A stretch of 64,000 nucleotides of DNA from Jannaschia formosa (GTDB taxonomy: Bacteria; Pseudomonadota; Alphaproteobacteria; Rhodobacterales; Rhodobacteraceae): assembly GCF_003340555.1 (NCBI RefSeq), contig NZ_QPLJ01000012.1, forward strand, positions 62,001 through 126,000. Direction: 5' to 3'. The notes under the pieces were generated by a model. That model was given only the letters and a program-made list of their open reading frames with translations, did not search any database and had not been told where the DNA came from. Numbering within the stretch: the first letter of the stretch is position 1; each line of letters begins with the position of its first letter. Below, one piece after another: positions 9,284 through 16,982 of this stretch. Both the position numbers and the translations under genes were made by a program.

Positions 9284-9820
9284 ATGCGCCTGACCCTCCC
9301 CTTCGTTCTGGCGCTGGCCGCCTGCAGCCAGACCCAGTTCTACGTCCCGCCGCCCAGCTCCTCGGAGCTGCGCCTGAACGTCGGGCCGGACACCGTGATG
9401 ATCAACGAGGCGTCGATCCCGGAATACGCGGTCAACCAGGAGATCCCGATCCAGCAGCCGGACGGGTCGCTGACGACGGATACCGGCCAGCTCTGGGCCG
9501 ACCTGCCGGACCGCGCGCTGGCGGGGTCGCTGATGCGCCACCTGAACCTGATCACGGACGCGGAGGTCGCGGTGGAGCCCTGGCCGCTGGGCGGCTTCCC
9601 CGATGCGGAGGTCTCGATCTTCGTAGAGGACATGATCGTGCTTGCCGCCGGCAGCCTGCGCTTCACCGGCAGCTACGCCATCCGCCGCGAGGAGGGGCGC
9701 GGCGAGGTCGAGACCTTCTCGATCCAGGTGCCGATGACCTCCTTCGACTACGTCACCATCATCGCCGCCCACGAGGCGGCCTGGCTGCAACTGGCCGAGC
9801 AGATCGCCCGCGCGCTCTGA
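9284..9820 (+). CDS. pqiC: PqiC/YmbA-family outer-membrane lipoprotein
   Basis: 178 residues. The ATG at 9284 gives a short lipoprotein signal, MRLTLPFVLALAAC, with lipobox LAAC (modified Cys at 14). The longer in-frame reading from 9182 lies inside pqiB and lacks a signal, so it is rejected. The mature part contains the ABC-type auxiliary lipoprotein pattern (QFYVPP near the N-terminus, IxxPEYAVNQEI in the middle, FTxSYAIRREEG toward the end). In E. coli PqiC is the outer-membrane end of the PqiB conduit. It starts 4 bp after pqiB, which completes the operon tamB-pqiA-pqiA-pqiB-pqiC. Confidence 0.82.
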   Translation: MRLTLPFVLALAACSQTQFYVPPPSSSELRLNVGPDTVMINEASIPEYAVNQEIPIQQPDGSLTTDTGQLWADLPDRALAGSLMRHLNLITDAEVAVEPWPLGGFPDAEVSIFVEDMIVLAAGSLRFTGSYAIRREEGRGEVETFSIQVPMTSFDYVTIIAAHEAAWLQLAEQIARAL

Positions 9821-9871
9821 GGCGTGGGAAGTCCGCTTGCGCCCCCTGCCCGGCTCCGCCATCGTCGCGGC

Positions 9872-10582
9872 ATGCAGCAGACCCCCAAATGGTCGCGGAC
9901 CCGGGCCCATTCCGTCCACGCGCTGACGGCGACGGGCGCCGTCTTCGCCATGTTCGCCCTGCTCGCGGCGGTCGAGGCGAACTGGTCGTGGATGTTCCTG
10001 TGGCTGCTGGCCGCCCTGTTCGTCGACGGCATCGACGGGCCGCTGGCCCGCCGCTACGACGTGAAGCTGCATGCGGCGCGCTTCGACGGGGTGCTGCTGG
10101 ACCTGATCATCGACTACCTGACCTATGTCTTCATCCCGGCCTACGCGCTCTATGCGTCGGGGATCGTGCCGGGCTGGGCGGGCTGGGGCATGCTGATCGT
10201 GATCCCCTTCGCCTCGGCGCTCTATTTCGCGGATGTGCAGATGAAGACCGAGGATGCCAGCTTCGAGGGCTTTCCGGGCTGCTGGAACATGGTCGCGCTG
10301 GTCGTCTTCGTGCTGCAGCCCAACCCGTGGGTCGTGCTGGTGCTGTCGCTGGTGCTGTCGGCGGCGATGTTCCTGCCGATCCGCTTCGTCCATCCGACGC
10401 GGACCGCGCGCTGGCGGCCGCTGACGCTGGCCGTCTCGATCGCCTGGATGATCCTTGCGGTGATGGCCGCCTGGGGCGAGTTCGGACTGTCGGGGGCCTG
10501 GGCCTGGGCCTTCGGGCTGAGCTCGACCTACCTGCTGCTGGCGGGGGCGGCGCAGCAGGTGCTGAGCCTCAGAGGTCGATAG
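9872..10582 (+). CDS. pcs: Phosphatidylcholine synthase (CDP-alcohol phosphatidyltransferase)
   Basis: 236 residues from the ATG at 9872; an in-frame ATG at 9824 would add 16 unconserved residues. The motif DGIDGPLAR at about residues 50-58 followed by DGVLLDLIIDYLTYV is the Pcs variant of the CDP-alcohol phosphotransferase signature. About eight hydrophobic helices cover the rest. Pcs condenses choline with CDP-diacylglycerol to give phosphatidylcholine and CMP at the inner membrane, a one-step pathway found in many alphaproteobacteria. It follows the lipid-trafficking pqi operon on the same strand with a 51-bp gap. Its 3' end overlaps the convergent small gene by 14 bp. Confidence 0.9.
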   Translation: MQQTPKWSRTRAHSVHALTATGAVFAMFALLAAVEANWSWMFLWLLAALFVDGIDGPLARRYDVKLHAARFDGVLLDLIIDYLTYVFIPAYALYASGIVPGWAGWGMLIVIPFASALYFADVQMKTEDASFEGFPGCWNMVALVVFVLQPNPWVVLVLSLVLSAAMFLPIRFVHPTRTARWRPLTLAVSIAWMILAVMAAWGEFGLSGAWAWAFGLSSTYLLLAGAAQQVLSLRGR

Positions 10583-10889
10583 ACCCGTCCTCGTTCGGCG
10601 TGACCTCGATCTCGCCGGGCTGCTTGCGGCGGATGAGGATGTCGCCGTTCTCCAGCACTTCGGGCGCGTGGTAGCGGTTCAGGTCGATGCCGCTCAGCGT
10701 CTCGCCCCAGTTCTCCAGAAGCGGTTTGGCACCTTCGGCCAGATCCTCCAGATCACGGAAGGCAGGCTCCATCTCCTGCATGAGCCCGTCCATGAAGAGC
10801 CGCAGGCCCCGTTCCATGACCGAGGGGGGCTCCACCTCCTGAGCGGCGGCGGGCAGGGCGAGGAAGGGCAGGATCAGCAGGACTCTCAT
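10569..10889 (-). CDS. Small secreted hypothetical protein
   Basis: 106 residues. There is a clear Sec signal peptide (MRVLLILPFLALPAAAQ, cleavage near residue 17). The mature chain is acidic and predicted helical first (EMEPAFRDLEDLAEGAKPLLENWGETL), then short beta strands near the C-terminus (ENGDILIRRK). No catalytic motif is visible. It is likely a periplasmic protein; similar short proteins are common in Rhodobacterales without assigned function. It is convergent with pcs (14-bp overlap) and lies 3 bp after the stop of the nuclease-family gene in the same direction. Confidence 0.75.
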   Translation of the reverse strand: MRVLLILPFLALPAAAQEVEPPSVMERGLRLFMDGLMQEMEPAFRDLEDLAEGAKPLLENWGETLSGIDLNRYHAPEVLENGDILIRRKQPGEIEVTPNEDGSIDL

Positions 10890-10892
10890 GCC

Positions 10893-11915
10893 CTATATGT
10901 TGGCGTCGGCGCCCGTCAGATCAAGGACGACCGGGAAATGGTCCGAGGCGTCGAGCAGGTCGCGCTGCAGCTCCGGGTCGGCCAGCGCCTCGGGGGAATC
11001 GAACGGGTGCAGGATGCGCCAGCGCGCGCGGGGTATCAGATCGGCGCTGACCATCGCGAAGTCGAGCAGCGCGTTCATGTAGCGCTCGGCCGAGGCGTCC
11101 CAGAACCGCGCCGTACTGGGCGCGGCGGCCCCGATCCGGGGCGGGACGGCCGCCGGGTCGTGCAGCGCGGTCGGGCCGCTGCCCAGCACGATCTCGACGC
11201 CCGAGCGGCCGAAGAGCGATTCGAACCGGTCGAGCCCCGGCCCGTCGTTGAAATCGCCCGCGACGACCAGGCTGCGCCCCTCGGCCAGCCGCTGGTCGAC
11301 CCGGGCGCGAAGCCAGATGCATTGGGCGAGCTGCTTGCGGCGGTTCAGGATCGCGATGCGCAGCGCGTCCTGCGCGTCCGTCGCGCCATGGGCGGCCTTG
11401 GACTTGGCATGCACGCCGATCAGGTGCAGCGCCCCGGCAGGCGTGTCGAGGTCCAGCTCCAGCGGGGGCTTCGACCAGAGCAGCGTGTCGGATCGCAGGT
11501 CGAGATCGAGATCCATCCCGAAGACCTTGTCGAAGCGGGGGGCGGCCGCGCTCTCGCCCGGGGCGTGGCGGGGGGCGACGCGGTCGGGGTCGTAGAGCAG
11601 CGCGATCTCCTGCTGGGTCTCGTTCGGGAAGCCCAGCCGCGCGCGCCGGGTGCGCAGCCCGGCCTCCTCGGCGAAGATTTCCAGGGCGGCGCCCCCGGCG
11701 CGGCGTTCGGAGACGTCGGGCGCCTCGACGATCACCAGCGCGTCGGCGTCGATCCGGCGCATCACGGCGGCGACGGCATCGAGCTGGCGGGCCTTGCTCA
11801 CCCCGTAGCGGCCGATCCCGGCGGAGCGGTCGGGCCGGGCGGCGTCGTCGAACAGCCGGTCGAACCATTCCACGTTCCAAGCCGCCAGCCGGAACGCCCC
11901 CGGCGCATCGGTCAC
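10893..11915 (-). CDS. Endonuclease/exonuclease/phosphatase (EEP) superfamily protein
   Basis: 340 residues from a GTG at 11915 that overlaps the TGA of the upstream gene (GTGA). EEP signatures are present: AAWNVEWF near the N-terminus (metal-binding Asn), VIVEAPD (metal-binding Glu), HAKSK (catalytic His region), VVAGDFND (D-x-N motif), and SDHFPVVLDL at the C-terminus (terminal DH). Such proteins cut phosphodiester or phosphomonoester bonds in nucleic acids, lipids or inositol phosphates; the substrate cannot be assigned. No signal peptide is evident. The frame stays open far upstream to 13085, but that part is a shadow of the genes in other frames. Confidence 0.82.
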   Translation of the reverse strand: MTDAPGAFRLAAWNVEWFDRLFDDAARPDRSAGIGRYGVSKARQLDAVAAVMRRIDADALVIVEAPDVSERRAGGAALEIFAEEAGLRTRRARLGFPNETQQEIALLYDPDRVAPRHAPGESAAAPRFDKVFGMDLDLDLRSDTLLWSKPPLELDLDTPAGALHLIGVHAKSKAAHGATDAQDALRIAILNRRKQLAQCIWLRARVDQRLAEGRSLVVAGDFNDGPGLDRFESLFGRSGVEIVLGSGPTALHDPAAVPPRIGAAAPSTARFWDASAERYMNALLDFAMVSADLIPRARWRILHPFDSPEALADPELQRDLLDASDHFPVVLDLTGADANI

Positions 11916-12592
11916 GCGGTGCCCGCCTGGATCCTCTCCCAGGCGCGGTTGACGGCGACCAGCCGCTTCTCGGCAAGCTTCACGGCCTCTTCGGGCAGGC
12001 CGCGGGCGACCATCCGGTCGGGATGGGTCTCGCGCACCAGGGCGCGCCAGGCGGCGCGGACCTCCTCCATGGGCGCGCCGTGCTCGACGCCCAGCACCTC
12101 CCAGCAGTCGGGGTCGCGGCCGGGCACCAGACGGGCCCGCAGCGACCGGAAGACCCGCTCCTCCAGGCCGAAGATCTCGGCCACGCGGGTGAGGAAGGCG
12201 TCCTCGGCCGGGTGATAGGCGCCGTCGGCCACCGCGATGTGGAACAGCCCCTCCATCAGGTCGAGGAGAACGGCGCGGTCGCTCTCGAACATGGCGGCGA
12301 TGCGGGTGGCATAGGCCTCGAAGCCGGCCACGTCGGTTCGGGCCAGGTCGAAGACGCGCGCGGCGTTGTCCTCCTCGCCCTTCGGGATGAGGAAGACCTC
12401 GCGGAAGGCCGCGACCTCGGCGCGGGTCACCTGCCCGTCGGCCTTGGCCATCTTCGCGCCCAGCGCGATCACCGCGATGGTGAAGGCGACCGACCGCTCC
12501 GGCGGGGTGCGGAGTCGGTCGAACAGGGACAGCAGGCGCTCGCCGGGGGCGAGCCGGGCCAGCGCCTCGAGGATTCGCTGCCAGAGCGTCAT
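11912..12592 (-). CDS. TerB-like plus J-domain protein (DjlA-type co-chaperone)
   Basis: 226 residues. Residues about 35-150 resemble the TerB/DjlA central domain with acidic helices (AKADGQVTRAEVAAF, VADGAYHPAEDAFL). The C-terminus is a J domain (DPCWEVLGV-like start at about 160) with the diagnostic HPD at 190-192. Unlike E. coli DjlA there is no N-terminal membrane helix, so it is probably soluble. J domains stimulate the ATPase of DnaK-type Hsp70s. The stop overlaps the GTG start of the EEP gene, so the two are cotranscribed. The client is unknown. Confidence 0.83.
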   Translation of the reverse strand: MTLWQRILEALARLAPGERLLSLFDRLRTPPERSVAFTIAVIALGAKMAKADGQVTRAEVAAFREVFLIPKGEEDNAARVFDLARTDVAGFEAYATRIAAMFESDRAVLLDLMEGLFHIAVADGAYHPAEDAFLTRVAEIFGLEERVFRSLRARLVPGRDPDCWEVLGVEHGAPMEEVRAAWRALVRETHPDRMVARGLPEEAVKLAEKRLVAVNRAWERIQAGTA

Positions 12593-12601
12593 GCCCGGAC
12601 C

Positions 12602-13336
12602 CTAACGCGCGACGAGCGCGGCGAGAACGGCGATTTCGGAAAGTTGTTGGGTTGCGCCCAGGACGTCGCCGGTCTGCCCCCCGATCTTGGCGCGGGCGAG
12701 CGCGGCGACCCCCGCCGCCGCCAGCAGGGCGAGCCCCGCGCCGAAGAGCGCGTGCAAGACGCCCTGGCTGGCCAGCGCCAGCGCGGCGAAGCCGAGCCCG
12801 ACCCAGACCGCGCGTGCGCCGGGCCGCCCCGCCCCATGCGCCAGCCCGTCCTCGCGCGCGGGCGGCAGGTGGCGCAGCAGCACCGCCATCGGCGCGCGGC
12901 TGACGACGCCCGCGACGAGGCAGGCGCCCAGCAGGTTTCCCTGCGCCAGCGCCAGTTCCAGCAGGACCCAGCGGGCGATCAGCGACAGGCCCAGCGCCAG
13001 CACGCCATAGGTGCCGATGCGCGAATCGCGCATGATCTCCAGCCGACGCGCGGGATCGAAGCCGCCCCAGAAGCCGTCGGCGCAATCGGCCAGCCCGTCC
13101 TCGTGCATCGCCCCGGTCAGCACCACCAGGACGGTCAGCGCGACCGCGGCGGCCAGCCCGCCGGGCAGGTTCGACGCCGCGACCGCCATCCCGGCAAGAC
13201 CGGCGGGCAGGCCGACGAGAAGGCCGGCCAGCGGCCAGGCCCAGGCCGCGTCGGCGGCGCGCGCCGTCGGCGTCCCGCGCACCGGCAGGCGGGTCAGCAG
13301 CAACGTGGCCGAGACGAGGTCGGAGCGGAGAGACAT
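12602..13336 (-). CDS. cobS: Adenosylcobinamide-GDP ribazoletransferase (cobalamin synthase)
   Basis: 244 residues, polytopic. CobS hallmarks are present: LLTRLPV near residue 13, the GAMHEDGLADCADGFWGG block at about 85-102 (metal-binding Asp/Glu and His), and RDSRIGTYG after it. It joins adenosylcobinamide-GDP to alpha-ribazole (5'-phosphate), the last step of the nucleotide-loop pathway, at the inner membrane. It is divergent from cobT, which supplies the alpha-ribazole phosphate, with a 76-bp gap. No cobalamin riboswitch fits in that gap. Confidence 0.93.
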   Translation of the reverse strand: MSLRSDLVSATLLLTRLPVRGTPTARAADAAWAWPLAGLLVGLPAGLAGMAVAASNLPGGLAAAVALTVLVVLTGAMHEDGLADCADGFWGGFDPARRLEIMRDSRIGTYGVLALGLSLIARWVLLELALAQGNLLGACLVAGVVSRAPMAVLLRHLPPAREDGLAHGAGRPGARAVWVGLGFAALALASQGVLHALFGAGLALLAAAGVAALARAKIGGQTGDVLGATQQLSEIAVLAALVAR

Positions 13337-13412
13337 GGGCGGCTTGTGCTCAGGGTTTCCGCGCCCTTAACCGGCGCTTGCGCCCCGGTAAAGACGCGGC
13401 CACACGGGCACC

Positions 13413-14414
13413 ATGACCGACCTCAGCAGCTTCTCCGCCCTCCGTGCCGCGCTCGCCGCCCTGCCCGGCCCCGACGCCGCGGCGGCCGCGGGCGCCGCCG
13501 ACCGCAACGCCCAGCTGACCAAGCCCCCGGGCGCCCTGGGAAGGCTGGAGGAGCTGGCACAATGGTATGCCGGCTGGCGCGGCGACCCGCGGCCGCAGAT
13601 CGCCGCGCCGCAGGTGGTCGTCTTCGCGGGCAATCACGGCGTCGCCGCGCGGGGCGTCAGCGCCTTCCCGGCCGAGGTGACGGTGCAGATGGTCGCAAAT
13701 TTCCGCGCGGGCGGGGCAGCGATCAACCAGCTGTCGGAACTGGCGGGGGCGCGGATGGACGTCCACGCGCTGGAGCTCGACCGGCCCACGGCGGACTTCA
13801 CCGAAGGCCCTGCGATGACCGAGGCCGACTGCTGCGCCGCCTTCGCCACCGGCTGGGCGGCGGTGGACGCAGGCGCCGACCTGCTGGTGGCCGGCGAGAT
13901 GGGAATCGGAAACACCACCTCGGCCGCCGCCATCGCCGCCGCGCTGCTGGGCGGGACCGGCTGGGCCGGGCGCGGCACCGGGGTCGACGATTCGGGGCTG
14001 GCCCGGAAGGAGGCGGCGGTCGCGGCGGGGCTCGCCGCCAATCCGGGGCGCGAGGGGTTTGCCGTGCTGGCCGCGCTGGGGGGGCGCGAGATCGCGGCGA
14101 TGGCGGGGGCCATCGCGGGGGCGCGGGCGCGGCGGGTGCCGGTGATCCTCGACGGCTTCATCTGCGGCGCCGCCGCGCTGGCGCTGCGGGCAGAGCGGGC
14201 GGACGCGCTGGACCACTGCGTGGCCGGGCATCTGTCGGAGGAGGGCGCGCATCGGCGGATGCTCGAGGCGATGGGCAAGCGGCCCCTGCTCGACCTCGGG
14301 CTGCGGCTGGGCGAAGGCTCGGGCGCGGCGCTGGCGGTGCAGGTGCTGCGCGGCGCGCTGGCCTGCCATTCCGGCATGGCGACCTTCGCCGAGGCGGGGG
14401 TGGCAGGGGGCTGA
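13413..14414 (+). CDS. cobT: Nicotinate-nucleotide-dimethylbenzimidazole phosphoribosyltransferase
   Basis: 333 residues, the usual CobT length. Recognisable blocks are [16 protein letters not shown] (about 30-45), [18 protein letters not shown] (about 68-85), [14 protein letters not shown] (about 163-176), [11 protein letters not shown] (about 246-256) and [17 protein letters not shown] (about 270-286), the last carrying the catalytic Glu region. It transfers phosphoribose from nicotinate mononucleotide to dimethylbenzimidazole, giving alpha-ribazole 5'-phosphate for CobS. It is divergent from cobS, so both arms of lower-ligand assembly sit together. Confidence 0.94.
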   Translation: MTDLSSFSALRAALAALPGPDAAAAAGAADRNAQLTKPPGALGRLEELAQWYAGWRGDPRPQIAAPQVVVFAGNHGVAARGVSAFPAEVTVQMVANFRAGGAAINQLSELAGARMDVHALELDRPTADFTEGPAMTEADCCAAFATGWAAVDAGADLLVAGEMGIGNTTSAAAIAAALLGGTGWAGRGTGVDDSGLARKEAAVAAGLAANPGREGFAVLAALGGREIAAMAGAIAGARARRVPVILDGFICGAAALALRAERADALDHCVAGHLSEEGAHRRMLEAMGKRPLLDLGLRLGEGSGAALAVQVLRGALACHSGMATFAEAGVAGG

Positions 14415-14443
14415 GCGCTATGGGCGGCAACGCGCCGGCGTGT

Positions 14444-14540
14444 CTGCGCGGCAGGGTCCCCGGCGAGGCTGCATCTCCCGCCTTTCGTCGGAGGCGGACC
14501 AGCGGGTCGATATTGTGCCTCGGCCGGTCGAGGCGCGCGC
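14444..14540. repeat. Possible intergenic repeat fragment downstream of cobT
   Basis: The 141-bp gap between cobT and the next gene contains a 15-nt string (14446-14460) found again at 24653-24667 in the fbpA-apt gap, also in non-coding DNA. The surrounding sequence is GC-rich and potentially structured but has no clear terminator T-run. The match outside the 15-mer is weak, so membership in a repeat family is only suggested. Confidence 0.3.
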
Positions 14541-14555
14541 CCCGTGTGACGCGGC

Positions 14556-15038
14556 TCAGCCTTCCCGGGCGTCCCGCTGCGCGATCATCAACGACAGCGC
14601 GTCGGCCATGATCTTCGTCTCGGCCCCGCGGGTGACGCCGCCGATGCCGACGCGCCGGCCGATCCGCCACCACATGCCCGGGACCCAGGCGCGGCCGAGC
14701 GGCGCGTCGAGCCGGATCAGGAAACCGTTCGAGGGCTTGAAGCTGAACAGCGCCCGGTCGACCGAGGCGATCCGGTCGAGCGGGGCGATGGAACGCCCGC
14801 TCTCCTCGCGCAGGCCATGGGCATCGAGCACGATTCCCTGCGCGGAGCCGGTCCAGCCGCGCTGCCCCAGCATCAGCGCGGCGATCCCCAGCGCGATCAG
14901 GAACAGCCGCCAGCCCAGAACCTGCGGCGGGTGCGCCACCGCGAGATAGAGCAGCGCCAGCCCCAGCGCGACCTGCACGGCAAAGCCGAAGGCGCGGCGG
15001 GGCGCCGAGGGGCGCAGGATGTGGATGGGCTCGTTCAT
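14556..15038 (-). CDS. Hypothetical membrane protein, PH-like C-terminal domain possible
   Basis: 160 residues. Two membrane helices lie close together (about residues 15-37, FGFAVQVALGLALLYLAVA, and 42-58, LFLIALGIAALMLG). A soluble beta-rich domain follows (GIVLDAHGLREESGRSIAPLDRIASVDRALFSFKPSNGFLIRL), the pattern of small bacterial PH-like proteins facing the cytoplasm. The family usually carries no specific function. It is on the same strand as hemB but 210 bp downstream of it. Confidence 0.75.
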   Translation of the reverse strand: MNEPIHILRPSAPRRAFGFAVQVALGLALLYLAVAHPPQVLGWRLFLIALGIAALMLGQRGWTGSAQGIVLDAHGLREESGRSIAPLDRIASVDRALFSFKPSNGFLIRLDAPLGRAWVPGMWWRIGRRVGIGGVTRGAETKIMADALSLMIAQRDAREG

Positions 15039-15146
15039 GGGGTGGACCTAGCGGGCGGCGGGCGGCTCCACAATCGTCCGCAGCGCGGGGCGGAGGATCC
15101 GCGGGCCTCCGTGCCCGCCTAGGCGTGCCGAGAGCACGGGATCCCG

Positions 15147-15162
15147 GGGGGCTCTGGCCCCC
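15147..15162. other. Short GC hairpin between hemB and the hypothetical gene
   Basis: A 6-bp perfect stem (gggggc/gccccc) with a TCTG loop lies about 90 bp downstream of hemB. There is no U-run on either strand, so it is not a convincing intrinsic terminator. Confidence 0.35.
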
Positions 15163-15248
15163 GCACGACCCTCAGGCAGAGGAATGAAGGGATGTCGCCC
15201 TCGTAGGGACGTCGAAAACGGGTCCCGGCGGAACTTTCTACGACAGCC

Positions 15249-16259
15249 CTACTCCCATCCCGCCCGGATCAGCGCCGCCGCCTCGGGGGCGAAATAGGTC
15301 AGCACCCCGTCGCAGCCGGCGCGGCGGAAGGCCATCAGGCTCTCCATCATGGCCTTCTCGCCGTCGATCCAGCCATTGCCCGCCGCCGCCCGGATCATCG
15401 CGTATTCGCCCGAGACCTGGTAGGCATAGGTCGGCAGCCCGAAGTGGTCCTTCACCCGGCGGCAGACGTCGAGATAGGGCATGCCCGGCTTGACCATGAC
15501 CATGTCCGCGCCCTCCGCGATGTCGCGGCCGACGCAGCGCAGCGCCTCCTCGGCGTTGAGCGGGTCGAGCTGGTAGGTCTTCTTGTCCCCCTTCAGCGCG
15601 CCCGAGGCGCCGACCGCGTCACGGAAGGGGCCGTAGAACGCGCTCGCGAACTTGGCGGCGTAGGACATGATCGTCACCTGGCCGTGGCCCGCCTCCTCCA
15701 GCGCCGCACGCATCGCGCCGATGCGCCCGTCCATCATGTCCGAGGGCCCGAGAATGTCGGCCCCCGCCTCGGCCTGGGCCAGCGCCATCTTCACCAGCGC
15801 CTCGACAGACTCGTCGTTGAGGATGATCCCGTCGCGGACGAAGCCGTCATGCCCGTCCGGGTTGTAGGGGTCGAGCGCGATATCGGTCATCACCGCGATG
15901 TCGGGGACTGCGGCCTTGATGCCGCGGATCGCGCGGTTCGTCAGGTTCTCGGGGTTCCAGGCCTCGGCGCAGTCGGGGGTCTTCACCGAGGCGTCGGTAT
16001 AGGGAAAGAGGCAGATCGCCCGGATGCCCGCTGCATGCGCCTCGGCGGCGGCCTCGACCGTCAGGTCGACCGAGCGGCGGAGGACGCCGGGCATCGACGC
16101 CACCTCCTGGGTGACGCCCTCGCCGTCGCACAGGAAGACGGGCCAGATCAGGTCGTCGGTGGAGAGCCTGTCCTCGCGCATGAGCGCGCGGAGCGCGGGC
16201 GTGCGGCGCATCCGGCGCGGACGCGACAGGGGAAAGGCGGGCGGGGCTTGGTTCGGCAT
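15249..16259 (-). CDS. hemB: Delta-aminolevulinic acid dehydratase (porphobilinogen synthase)
   Basis: 336 residues from the ATG at 16259; the frame is open to 16412, but upstream residues are unconserved. It condenses two 5-aminolevulinates to porphobilinogen in tetrapyrrole synthesis. Visible motifs are RPRRMRRTPALRALMRE at the N-terminus, the two Schiff-base lysine regions MSYAAKFASAFYGPFRDA and DMVMVKPGMPYLD, and LGPSDMMDGRIG. The metal-site segment reads ICLFPYTDASVKTPDCAEAWNP and lacks the three-cysteine zinc cluster of the E. coli/animal type, which fits the Mg/K-dependent alphaproteobacterial form. It is divergent from the downstream membrane-protein gene. Confidence 0.95.
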   Translation of the reverse strand: MPNQAPPAFPLSRPRRMRRTPALRALMREDRLSTDDLIWPVFLCDGEGVTQEVASMPGVLRRSVDLTVEAAAEAHAAGIRAICLFPYTDASVKTPDCAEAWNPENLTNRAIRGIKAAVPDIAVMTDIALDPYNPDGHDGFVRDGIILNDESVEALVKMALAQAEAGADILGPSDMMDGRIGAMRAALEEAGHGQVTIMSYAAKFASAFYGPFRDAVGASGALKGDKKTYQLDPLNAEEALRCVGRDIAEGADMVMVKPGMPYLDVCRRVKDHFGLPTYAYQVSGEYAMIRAAAGNGWIDGEKAMMESLMAFRRAGCDGVLTYFAPEAAALIRAGWE

Positions 16260-16389
16260 GATGCACCTGTGCGACACCTCGGATGGGTCGCATGGCGGGG
16301 GACGGGGTTCAAGCGCCCCGCGCCCTTGCACCCGCCGGGGCGCCGGGCGACACCGGGGGGCCGCAGAAGACACGAGGCAGCAGGGCCCC

Positions 16390-16917
16390 TTGGACATCTC
16401 CCTTCTGGACACCGCGCTCGAGCTGATCGACTTCCGCTCGTTCTCGAACCTGTGGTTCTGGATCGCGCTCGCGGCGCTGTGGTCGACCGCCTCTCACTGG
16501 GTGGTGGGCGTGCCCTTCGACCTCGTGCGCCGGGCCGCCGCCGGCGAGCCGCAGGCGCTGGACGACATGGTCGTGCTGGCCAACATCCAGGCGCGGCGGA
16601 TCCTGTTCATCGCCGACGCGACGGGGCTGATCTCGACAGCGCTGACCTTCTTCATGGTCACGACCCTGACGCTGCTGGGCTTTCTCTACTGGATCGAGTT
16701 CGCGCAGGCGCTGCTGCTGCTGTTCCTGCCGATGATGGTCGTCTTCTGGCTGACGGTGCGCACGGCGCGCCGGATCGACGAGGGGCTGGACCCGGTCGAC
16801 CTGGGCAACCTGCTGGCGCAGCACCGGCGCATGGTGCAGGGCGTGGGCGTCGTGGCGATCTTCGTGACCTCGATGTTCGGCATGTGGATCAACATGAACC
16901 ATTCCGCGCTCGGCTGA
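16390..16917 (+). CDS. Small membrane protein of the Rhodobacterales 'SufBCD component' type
   Basis: 175 residues if started at the TTG at 16390, which gives an N-terminus (LDISLLDTALELIDFRSFSNLWFW) that fits related proteins. No ATG lies near, and the frame upstream overlaps hemB antisense. At least three membrane helices are seen: about 18-35 (NLWFWIALAALWSTASHW), 75-100 (LISTALTFFMVTTLTLLGFLYW) and 103-125, with a last hydrophobic stretch near the C-terminus. Related proteins in this group carry the label 'component of SufBCD complex', but no Fe-S motif is visible, so that label should not be taken as a function. Confidence 0.65.
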   Translation: MDISLLDTALELIDFRSFSNLWFWIALAALWSTASHWVVGVPFDLVRRAAAGEPQALDDMVVLANIQARRILFIADATGLISTALTFFMVTTLTLLGFLYWIEFAQALLLLFLPMMVVFWLTVRTARRIDEGLDPVDLGNLLAQHRRMVQGVGVVAIFVTSMFGMWINMNHSALG

Positions 16918-16982
16918 CGTCTTCCCATGAGGGCATCGCCCCGCGCCGTTGACACCGCCGCCGGAGCCGTTACCTGACCGCG

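Noticed and set aside
13337-13412. Possible cobalamin riboswitch between cobS and cobT
   Set aside because: The gap is only 76 bp and has no B12-box-like sequence; a riboswitch needs far more space.
16260-16412. Longer in-frame start of hemB at 16412
   Set aside because: The added residues are low-complexity Arg/Pro/Cys sequence, and conserved HemB homology starts after the ATG at 16259.
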